This document shows, piece after piece, positions 1-4,929 of a stretch of DNA of 5,059 bases (within the stretch, counting starts at the first letter, position 1; every line of letters starts with the position of its first letter). Position numbers and translations under genes: made by a program. Under the pieces are notes generated by a model. The model did not search any database. It was not told the origin of the DNA and was given only the letters and a program-made list of their open reading frames with translations. Source of the DNA: JAOTYV01 sp964469835 (GTDB lineage: Bacteria > Pseudomonadota > Alphaproteobacteria > UBA8366); the NCBI GenBank assembly GCA_964469835.1, contig CAYYBI010000611.1, positions 1-5,059 on the forward strand, read 5' to 3'.

Positions 1-309
1 GGCGACATCGACGCTCTTCCCGTCGGTCCGCGTGCCGCGCAGGATCCATTCGGAACACCCGCGGTCCCCGCCGATGAAATGCCGGGCGTCGTCGAACCGC
101 ACATCGGAAATTTCGCCCCAGACCTCCTCGAAGCGCGCCCGCACGACCGCCGCGCCCTGGTAGCGGGCGCCCCACGGCTCCGAGCCGCCGCCCGTCTCGA
201 AGATGCAATCCTCGGTCATCGCAGCCATGATCCGGTCCACATCATGCGCGTTCCAGGCGTCGCCATAGGCTTCGAGGAACGCGACGGTGGGAGTGTCGGG
301 GCTGGGCAT
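1..309 (-). CDS. NTF2-like / SnoaL-like family protein, N-terminal part (cut by window start)
   Basis: The minus strand reads open from an ATG at 309-307 to the window edge, giving 103 residues without a stop. The protein begins MPSPDTPTVAFLEAYGDAWN and continues AHDVDRIMAAMTEDC, the usual opening of the NTF2/SnoaL superfamily: a first helix ending in W-N-x-H-D, followed by 'I...M.ED..F'. Further on, W64 and the 'F..v.w' pattern, and then the 'G..W.lrGt..dGk..dv.' strand pair (about residues 84-103), fit the curved beta sheet of the fold. Family members are about 120-150 residues long, so roughly 25-40 C-terminal residues lie outside the window. A GAGG at 315-318, 5 bases from the ATG, supports this start. 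The fold is used by small isomerases, dehydratases and ligand-binding proteins; no substrate can be assigned. It is probably cytoplasmic, since no signal peptide is present. The family call is fairly sure; the function is unknown. Confidence 0.82.
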   Translation of the reverse strand, partial: MPSPDTPTVAFLEAYGDAWNAHDVDRIMAAMTEDCIFETGGGSEPWGARYQGAAVVRARFEEVWGEISDVRFDDARHFIGGDRGCSEWILRGTRTDGKSVDVA

Positions 310-337
310 GCGGGCCTCGCGTGTCGGATATTAGGCA

Positions 338-349
338 CGCCGCGCGGCG
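338..349. repeat. Perfect 12-bp palindrome in the leader of the NTF2-like gene
   Basis: The bases CGCCGCGCGGCG equal their own reverse complement. The palindrome lies between the predicted transcription start (about 357) and the start codon (309) of the NTF2-like gene, a position where a repressor could bind. The surroundings are very rich in GCG runs, so a palindrome could also arise by chance from base composition. Confidence 0.35.
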
Positions 350-363
350 CGGCGCGGACGGCG

Positions 364-392
364 ACTATAGCCAAGATTTGCCTGTGTGTCCG
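364..392 (-). promoter_or_regulatory. Probable sigma70-type promoter for the NTF2-like gene
   Basis: On the minus strand a -35 hexamer CGGACA (387-392, 4 of 6 matches to TTGACA) is followed after 17 bases by a -10 hexamer TATAGT (364-369, 5 of 6 matches to TATAAT). Transcription would start near 356-358, about 48 bases before the ATG at 309. Spacing and orientation fit; use of the site is inferred. Confidence 0.45.
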
Positions 393-620
393 GAATTGGG
401 CGCCAGATCGGGCAAGACCGGGCGCTGGCGACTACTTCTGTAGTTGAAACACCGGCTATCGCAGTGCGACGGCGCACGCAAAGCAAATTTAGAGGCATAT
501 TTTCAGCACCTTACGAAATCCCCCGATCCCATGATGCCGATGTTTTGACACCACGACGGGCGGCGCCCGGCTAAATGCTACACGGTTGACGAGTGGCACG
601 CGCAAGAGGCGCACAGGCGT

Positions 621-649
621 AAACAAATAATTAAATTTTTATCTACATA
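621..649. other. AT-rich island upstream of the sensor operon
   Basis: Twenty-six of these 29 bases are A or T, in contrast to the GC-rich flanks. Such islands often serve as UP elements, DNA-bending or nucleoid-protein sites, or easily melted promoter regions. I could not fit a good IHF consensus or a well-spaced -35/-10 pair to it, so its role stays open. It lies about 260 bases before the ATG of the PhnD-like gene. Confidence 0.3.
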
Positions 650-730
650 CTCCGCCGACACGCAACGAAGGCCGGAATTGCGCCGCGTTAACCACGTTCA
701 AAGGACGATACAGTCCGGTGCGCACTTAGC

Positions 731-759
731 TTTAACCCGGTGTTCGATGGGCACATAAA
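731..759 (+). promoter_or_regulatory. Weak candidate promoter for the PhnD-like/kinase operon
   Basis: TTTAAC (731-736, 3 of 6 matches to the -35 consensus) is followed after 17 bases by CATAAA (754-759, 4 of 6 to the -10 consensus). This is the best-spaced pair I found on the plus strand near the gene, but the matches are poor. If real, the mRNA leader would be about 140 bases and would include both inverted repeats at 806-889. Confidence 0.2.
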
Positions 760-805
760 TAACAGGAATACAGCATTTGCCCAGCCCCGCCGACCCGGCC
801 GCACG

Positions 806-844
806 TGTTGCCGTCATGACCCGAGTCCGACAGGAGCGGCAACA
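806..844 (+). repeat. 8-bp inverted repeat in the leader of the PhnD-like gene
   Basis: TGTTGCCG at 806-813 is perfectly complementary to CGGCAACA at 837-844, with 23 bases between them. It may be a stem-loop in the leader mRNA or two half-sites for a dimeric regulator. It is not followed by a T-run, so it is not a standard terminator. Confidence 0.35.
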
Positions 845-872
845 ATCCACGGGTATTTCCGCGGCGCATGCA

Positions 873-889
873 GATCGCCTTCCGCGATC
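873..889 (+). repeat. Short hairpin just before the ribosome binding site of the PhnD-like gene
   Basis: GATCGC (873-878) and GCGATC (884-889) can form a 6-bp stem with the 5-base loop CTTCC. The stem ends 5 bases before the Shine-Dalgarno sequence GAAAGG (895-900), close enough to influence ribosome access. Confidence 0.35.
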
Positions 890-894
890 CGCAC

Positions 895-900
895 GAAAGG
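895..900 (+). promoter_or_regulatory. Ribosome binding site that decides the start of the PhnD-like gene
   Basis: GAAAGG lies 8 bases before the ATG at 909. It favours this start over the in-frame TTG at 777, which would place an unlikely 44-residue polar extension ahead of the signal peptide. Confidence 0.6.
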
Positions 901-908
901 CAAATCCC

Positions 909-1835
909 ATGATACGCAAGACGATCCTGATCGGCACCTGCCTAGCCGTCATGATGCTCGGCGCACCGGTGTTCTCGACCGACACCGGCGCGGCGGAAAT
1001 TGTGATCGGCAAGGTCAGCAGCAACCCCAAGAAGCACCACCGCTATCTCCAGCCGATTGCCGACTACGTTGCCGCACAGATGGCCGACGTCGGCATCACC
1101 GGCGCCAAAGTGTTGATGGCGAAGGATAATGCACAGATGGTCCGTTACCTGCAGCAAGGCAGGATCGATTGGGTCACCGATACCGCATTCGCGACCGTGA
1201 TCTATCAGGATGCCCAGGTTGCCGAGCCCCTCGTGCGCAAGTGGAAGAAGGGTGTTTCGGAATACCACACGGTCTTCGTCACACGGCGGAACAGCGATAT
1301 CCGGTCGTTAGACGACCTGGCAGGTCGGACGATCGCTTTCGAGGACCCCGGTTCAACCTCCGCGTTCCTCGTTCCCTACGCCACCCTTAAGGAGCACGGC
1401 ATGCTCCTGACCGAGCTGATTTCGCCGCGCGAGAAAGCGCCGGCGGGCAAGGTCGGATACGTTTTCTCACACGAAGAGATCAACACCTCCATCTGGGTGC
1501 ACAAGGGCATCGTCGACGCCGGGGCCTACAGCAACCTGGACTGGGCCGCGCTTGAGCAAAAATCCAAAAGCGTCGGCGAAGGCCTGGTCATCATCCATGC
1601 GACACCCCCAATGCCACGGGCGATCGAATCCGTGCGGCGCGATCTCGACCCGCGTGTCAAGAAACGCTTGCGCAGTATTCTGCTGAAACTTCACGAAGAC
1701 CCCGATGCTGAAAAGATCCTGCTGGCCTATCAGAAAACCACGCGCTTCGACGAAATGACCGACGAAATCCGTGCCGGTTTGGACGCCGCGCGTCGGCTGC
1801 GGCAGGTGGTGGCGAGCACAGGGCCAAACGGTTGA
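909..1835 (+). CDS. Periplasmic PhnD-family substrate-binding protein (phosphate/phosphite/phosphonate type), no transporter partners nearby
   Basis: The protein of 308 residues is exported: residues 1-29 form a signal peptide (MIRK, hydrophobic stretch ILIGTCLAVMMLGAPVF, cleavage likely after the GAA at 27-29). The mature part opens with EIVIGKVSSNPKKHHRYLQP, typical of type 2 periplasmic binding proteins of the PhnD family. The hallmark FEDPGSTSAFLVP (144-156) is the conserved loop of the family that lines the ligand cleft; 'DNAQMVRYLQQGRIDWV' (about 73-89) and 'VDAGAYSNLDW' (202-212) match other core elements. Length agrees with the family (about 280-320). I chose the ATG at 909 because GAAAGG sits 8 bases upstream and the signal peptide starts there; an in-frame TTG at 777 would add 44 residues before it. 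The gene overlaps the kinase gene by 4 bases and no phnC/phnE-like gene is visible, so a sensory rather than a transport role is inferred. The true ligand cannot be read from sequence. Confidence 0.88.
   Translation: MIRKTILIGTCLAVMMLGAPVFSTDTGAAEIVIGKVSSNPKKHHRYLQPIADYVAAQMADVGITGAKVLMAKDNAQMVRYLQQGRIDWVTDTAFATVIYQDAQVAEPLVRKWKKGVSEYHTVFVTRRNSDIRSLDDLAGRTIAFEDPGSTSAFLVPYATLKEHGMLLTELISPREKAPAGKVGYVFSHEEINTSIWVHKGIVDAGAYSNLDWAALEQKSKSVGEGLVIIHATPPMPRAIESVRRDLDPRVKKRLRSILLKLHEDPDAEKILLAYQKTTRFDEMTDEIRAGLDAARRLRQVVASTGPNG
1820..1834 (+). promoter_or_regulatory. Ribosome binding site and TTG start of the kinase, overlapping the stop of the PhnD-like gene
   Basis: AGGG (1820-1823) lies 8 bases before a TTG start at 1832-1834. 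The TTG shares bases with the TGA stop (1833-1835) of the preceding gene in the sequence TTGA. This arrangement usually means that ribosomes finishing the first gene restart on the second, tying their amounts together. The next in-frame ATG would remove the first membrane segment, so TTG is the sensible start. Confidence 0.6.
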
Positions 1836-3763
1836 AGCTTCGTCTCAAAGCAAAATATGCCGGCGTCATCACTGGCCTGATCATCCTGATCACGGGCATC
1901 CTGTCCGGTATTCTGCTGTATCAATTCCAGTCGTCCTCCCGCATCCTGTCGCAGCGCAGCGCCGCGAACATGTCGCAGGAGCTCATGGCGCAAATGGAGA
2001 AGCGGGCGGCGACCACCGTCCACTTCCTGAGCGACATCCTGACCAATCCGCTCTACCAGCATGACATTGAGACGATAAATCGCCTGCTTACCGTCATCAT
2101 CCAACAGAACGACGTCGTGAATGCCCTGGTCTATGACCACGCCGGCCGCATCGTGCACGACGGAATTACCGGTTCCATTCGGTATGGTGAATCGATCAAG
2201 GACGAAGCCAGCCAGGCGGCGATCGCAACCACTGGAAAGCTGGTTTCACAGGTGGAGAAAGACGTCCTCAGCGTGTCCCTGCCCATTTGGATCGGCGATA
2301 AGCCGCTTGGCGGAGTCAAGGTTGCGCTTTCACTGGTTGGCATAAACGGCGACATCGACGCCATGCGTAAAGACCTGCGCGAACTGGCGCAACGCAGGCT
2401 CGCCGATAACACGTGGATCGTTATCGCCACGACCGCGATCCTGATCATGTTCTCGGTATACCTGAGCTTCGTCGTTTCCGGCCGCTTGATCCGGCCGATC
2501 CAGGAGCTGACCGAAAACGTGCGCCGGGTCGGCCAGGGCGACTATCGGTTGCGAACCGAATCGGAAAGTAACGACGAACTGGGTGACCTTATCGAGTCCT
2601 TCAACGCCATGACCGACGCTCTGGAGCACAGCACCGTCTCCAAGATCTACGTCGAGAACATCATCGGCAGCATGACCGATATGCTGATCGTGCTCGACGC
2701 CGACGGGTCCATCCGCATGGTCAACCAAGCGGCGAACGCGCTTCTGGGTTTCGAGGCGGAAGAGCTCGCGGGCAAGCCATTCAGCCAGCTCTTTCAGGAG
2801 GACACGCACCAAACCGTGGCCGCTTGGCTGTCGGCTCTGCTCGACAAAGGTGTGCTGCGCGAACAGGAGTTTACCTTGCGAAGACGCGACGGCGAGGTCC
2901 TGTCGGTTTCGCTTTCCGGGTCGGTCATGGTCCGCGAGGAACGCTTGGCCGACGCCATCGTTTGCGTCGCCCAGGACATTACCGAACGCAAGCGCGCCCA
3001 CGAGGCTCTGCTGGACGCGAAAAGACAGGCCGAGGCGGCGAGCCGCGCCAAGTCCGAGTTCCTCGCTAATATGAGCCATGAATTGCGGACCCCGCTGAAC
3101 GCCATCATCGGCTATTCGGAGCTGCTTCAGGAAGAGGCGCAAGAGCGGAATGATGGCTTGATGAACGAGGATCTGAGCAAGGTGCGCAATGCCGGGCGTC
3201 ATCTCTTGGGCTTGATCAACAATGTGCTCGACCTATCGAAAGTCGAAGCCGGCAAGATGGATGCCGATCTTGAGGAGACCGACCTAAATCATTTGCTGTC
3301 GGAAGTCGCCGACACGATGCAGCCGCTGATTGCCGATAGAAATAATACGCTGGAAGTTTCCAACGATGCCTCGGTGGCAACGATATTCACCGATTCGCAG
3401 AAGCTCCGCCAATCGCTGCTGAACCTGATCGGGAACGCCGCGAAGTTCACGAGAAACGGCGTTGTGCGATTGGAGGTCACGCAGGAACCCAAGGGATGGC
3501 TCAACTTCATCGTCAGCGATACCGGTATCGGGATGGGCGCCGATCAGTTGAACAAGATTCTCCAGCCATTCACTCAGGCTGATACGACGACCAACAAGAA
3601 ATATGGGGGCACCGGCCTGGGCCTGGCGATCACCAAGAGTTTCGTCGATCTCCTGGGCGGACGGATGCAGGTGGAAAGCGAACTCGGCAAAGGGAGTCGT
3701 TTCACACTCAGTCTGCCGATCCGGCAGGCCAAGGTTGCCGGCACCACGGTGGACGCCGCTTAA
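1832..3763 (+). CDS. Membrane sensor histidine kinase: TM - periplasmic domain - TM - HAMP - PAS - HisKA - HATPase
   Basis: The 643-residue protein is an inner-membrane two-component sensor. In order: positively charged start MKLRLKAKYA; TM1 about 11-31; periplasmic domain about 32-193 (Cache/PDC-like in length, not firmly recognised); TM2 about 194-216; HAMP about 213-266 (RPIQELTENV, then DELGDLIESFNAM); PAS about 272-384, ending in QDITERK; short coiled coil about 385-408; HisKA with the H-box SHELRTPLNAIIGYSELL, phospho-accepting His416; N-box with N531 and N535; G1 box DTGIGM (563-568); F box QPFTQAD; G2 box GGTGLGLAI (592-600). All catalytic motifs are intact. There is no receiver domain, so it is not a hybrid kinase, and no response regulator lies in the window. 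It is coupled by a 4-base overlap to the PhnD-like gene, whose product is its likely periplasmic partner. The signal sensed, and whether PAS binds a cofactor, are unknown. Confidence 0.95.
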   Translation: MKLRLKAKYAGVITGLIILITGILSGILLYQFQSSSRILSQRSAANMSQELMAQMEKRAATTVHFLSDILTNPLYQHDIETINRLLTVIIQQNDVVNALVYDHAGRIVHDGITGSIRYGESIKDEASQAAIATTGKLVSQVEKDVLSVSLPIWIGDKPLGGVKVALSLVGINGDIDAMRKDLRELAQRRLADNTWIVIATTAILIMFSVYLSFVVSGRLIRPIQELTENVRRVGQGDYRLRTESESNDELGDLIESFNAMTDALEHSTVSKIYVENIIGSMTDMLIVLDADGSIRMVNQAANALLGFEAEELAGKPFSQLFQEDTHQTVAAWLSALLDKGVLREQEFTLRRRDGEVLSVSLSGSVMVREERLADAIVCVAQDITERKRAHEALLDAKRQAEAASRAKSEFLANMSHELRTPLNAIIGYSELLQEEAQERNDGLMNEDLSKVRNAGRHLLGLINNVLDLSKVEAGKMDADLEETDLNHLLSEVADTMQPLIADRNNTLEVSNDASVATIFTDSQKLRQSLLNLIGNAAKFTRNGVVRLEVTQEPKGWLNFIVSDTGIGMGADQLNKILQPFTQADTTTNKKYGGTGLGLAITKSFVDLLGGRMQVESELGKGSRFTLSLPIRQAKVAGTTVDAA

Positions 3764-3936
3764 GGGGAAACCGGGGACGCCAACGCCGTGGCGGAAAAGA
3801 CAAATCCGGATTCGAGTCCAATGGATATCGGCTCAGGCGAAGACAACGGTCGCAATATCACGCGGCTGATCCGCAGCGACCAGGAACACGCCCAAATTAT
3901 CCGCTGTCCCTATTTTCCCTCTTCCCCGAAACGTCG

Positions 3937-4554
3937 TTACCAGCCGCAGGCTTTTCGGAGCGGCGAAATTATCGTTTCGATACCTGTGACGTTGAAGACG
4001 GCAGAGACCTGGCCATGGGAAAGCGCGGTAATCTGTACCGCTAGCCGTTTCTTCCCCAAAAGGGTCTTCAGAAATTCAATTGACCGTTCGCTGCTTAACG
4101 ATGAAATCGAGCGGAAATTGTCCGCGACCGTGACATCGACCGTCTTGGGTTCCGCTGAATCAATCCGGTAGGTCACCGGCAGACTGCCCCCGCCCACGAT
4201 GAAGTCCCAATTCACGGCTACCGATGTTTTCTTTTTGATACACTGAATGAGAAAAACCGGGGACGCTTCGCCAAGGATGCTCGTCTTGACGGTTTGGTCA
4301 CTGCGCCGCCGCATAAAGACGTCCTTGTTGTCGGTGATCGGTGAAGTGGTTGTTGTCACTCTCCATCTCGACTGGTTCTTCGCAGCCTCGGAAGCCGCAT
4401 CTTTTGCCGCCAGACCGTCGTAGCAGACGACCCGCTTCGCGACATCGGGTATGGCGGCGCATTTTCTCAATTCCTCCGGCAACCCTGCCTGGGCAGAATG
4501 GACGGAGAAGGCGAATACCGTGGCGGCGATGACTATGCCGAGCGTTTTGGTCAA
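3937..4554 (-). CDS. Exported VasI/TagO-like protein (type VI secretion-associated family), orphan copy
   Basis: The protein has 205 residues. Residues 1-23 are a clear signal peptide (MTKTLGIVIAATVFAFSVHSAQA, a hydrophobic core ending in AQA), so it acts in the periplasm or beyond. The mature part shows the pattern of the VasI/TagO family: KCAAIPDVAKRVVCYDGLA (31-49) near the start, W64 followed by 'SPITD.KDVF' (71-80), then 'FLIQC' (101-105), 'V.WDFIVGGG', 'YRID', and the closing PLRKACGW (198-205). Four cysteines (32, 44, 105, 203) could form two disulfides. The TTG start at 4554-4552 is supported by AAAGGG at 4562-4567, 7 bases upstream, and by the signal peptide starting there. The gene is convergent with the kinase. 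TagO/VasI is known from type VI secretion clusters, but relatives occur elsewhere and no other secretion gene is here, so a role in type VI secretion should not be assumed. Family call is moderately sure. Confidence 0.72.
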   Translation of the reverse strand: MTKTLGIVIAATVFAFSVHSAQAGLPEELRKCAAIPDVAKRVVCYDGLAAKDAASEAAKNQSRWRVTTTTSPITDNKDVFMRRRSDQTVKTSILGEASPVFLIQCIKKKTSVAVNWDFIVGGGSLPVTYRIDSAEPKTVDVTVADNFRSISSLSSERSIEFLKTLLGKKRLAVQITALSHGQVSAVFNVTGIETIISPLRKACGW

Positions 4555-4561
4555 TTTTTGG

Positions 4562-4567
4562 CCCTTT
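4562..4567 (-). promoter_or_regulatory. Ribosome binding site supporting the TTG start of the VasI-like gene
   Basis: On the minus strand AAAGGG lies 7 bases before the TTG at 4554-4552. No in-frame ATG is available near the signal peptide, so this site fixes the start. Confidence 0.6.
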
Positions 4568-4615
4568 CGAATGGATGGAAAGCAGAAACCTCGGCGTCGA
4601 ACCGGATCCTTGGAT

Positions 4616-4792
4616 TTATCGCGGCAGTATAAAGTGCCTTGCGGACATACCGGCAGATTTCTTGTGGAGTAGGCTGCCCGACTTAGTACCTTTCGTCAGT
4701 GCAGGGCGCCAGGGGCGGCCGTACACGCCGGATCCCAGGTATCGATGAAAGACTGAAAAATCCCCAAAAGGGACGGGCATACGACGATTCAT
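4616..4792 (-). CDS. Possible small hypothetical protein of 58 residues
   Basis: An ATG at 4792-4790 is preceded 7 bases upstream by a perfect Shine-Dalgarno core GGAGG (4800-4804 on the minus strand), the strongest ribosome binding site seen in the window. The reading frame runs 58 codons to a TAA at 4616-4618. The product is basic, begins MNRRMPVPFGDFSVFHRYLG, has no membrane segment, signal peptide or known motif, and I do not recognise it. The frame also stays open upstream of the ATG, into the end of the TRIC-like gene in a different frame, which is expected by chance in GC-rich DNA. It sits between two minus-strand genes and its end overlaps the candidate -10 of the VasI-like gene. It may be a real small gene or a chance ORF. 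Confidence 0.25.
   Translation of the reverse strand: MNRRMPVPFGDFSVFHRYLGSGVYGRPWRPALTKGTKSGSLLHKKSAGMSARHFILPR
4626..4631 (-). promoter_or_regulatory. Candidate -10 element for the VasI-like gene
   Basis: TATACT on the minus strand matches the TATAAT consensus at 5 of 6 positions. Transcription would begin near 4618, giving a leader of about 64 bases. No good -35 stands 16-18 bases upstream (the region reads GCCGGT), so the promoter would need an activator or be weak. Confidence 0.35.
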
Positions 4793-4929
4793 GCGCTTGC
4801 CTCCGCAATTCTGCATAGTCCTTAATGGCAACCGCACTGTCGCGTTACGAGCCTTCGGCGCCGGCGATCCGGACGTCGGCGATGCTGTTTCGATGGACCG
4901 ATCAACACCGCTTTTCGTCGCCGGCATTA

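Larger units (their letters stand above)
310..908. other. Divergent intergenic region of about 600 bases
   Basis: This stretch separates the left-facing NTF2-like gene from the right-facing PhnD-like gene. I saw no recognisable protein; the short open frames inside it look like random reading of GC-rich DNA. It contains the NTF2-side promoter and palindrome, a GC hairpin with a 5-bp stem at 557-569 (CGGGC, loop GGC, GCCCG) with no T-run after it, isolated TTGACA (545-550) and TTGACG (586-591) hexamers without a well-spaced -10, an AT-rich island at 621-649, and the leader inverted repeats of the PhnD-like gene. The large size for a simple divergent pair suggests regulatory content for the sensor operon, but no known operator (for example a Pho box) was found. 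Confidence 0.6.
4555..4929. other. Intergenic region between the TRIC-like and VasI-like genes
   Basis: This stretch of 375 bases separates two minus-strand genes. It holds the ribosome binding site and candidate -10 of the VasI-like gene and the weak 58-codon ORF. I found no clear terminator after the TRIC-like gene: the inverted repeat GCCGGCG/CGCCGGC (4860-4866 and 4919-4925) has a 52-base loop and no T-run. Confidence 0.5.

Noticed and set aside
79..447. Plus-strand open frame antisense to the NTF2-like gene
   Set aside because: The minus strand carries a recognisable NTF2-like protein with ribosome binding site and promoter; the plus-strand product has no family features.
544..614. Strong promoters from the TTGACA (545-550) and TTGACG (586-591) hexamers
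   Set aside because: No acceptable -10 hexamer lies 16-18 bases downstream of either one.
777..908. 44-residue N-terminal extension of the PhnD-like protein from an in-frame TTG
   Set aside because: The extension is polar, has no good ribosome binding site, would bury the signal peptide, and contains inverted repeats better explained as leader structure. The ATG at 909 has GAAAGG 8 bases upstream.
909..995. Lipoprotein signal with Cys11 in the PhnD-like protein
   Set aside because: The residues before the cysteine (I-G-T-C) do not fit a lipobox, and the cysteine falls too early in the hydrophobic core; a standard cleavage site after GAA at 27-29 fits better.
2330..3202. Long minus-strand open frame of 290 codons inside the kinase gene
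   Set aside because: It lies fully antisense to the HAMP, PAS and HisKA regions of a clear kinase; its product is His/Gln/Asp-rich with no recognisable domain, as expected for the mirror of a GC-rich gene.
3764..3936. Bidirectional terminator between the convergent kinase and VasI-like genes
   Set aside because: Only weak stems were found (for example GCGG-CTGAT-CCGC at 3862-3874), with no T-run on either strand.
3788..4171. 127-codon plus-strand ORF (GTG start) downstream of the kinase
   Set aside because: Most of it is antisense to the better-supported VasI-like gene; only its first part is kept, as a low-confidence observation about a possible receiver remnant.
3768..4266. 13-base direct repeat AAACCGGGGACGC at 3768-3780 and 4254-4266
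   Set aside because: One shared 13-mer in 5 kb of GC-rich DNA is not far from chance; the second copy lies inside the coding part of the VasI-like gene and no further copies or mobile-element ends were seen.
4860..4925. Terminator hairpin after the TRIC-like gene from GCCGGCG and CGCCGGC
   Set aside because: The loop of 52 bases is too long and no T-run follows; GC-rich 7-mers of this kind pair by chance.
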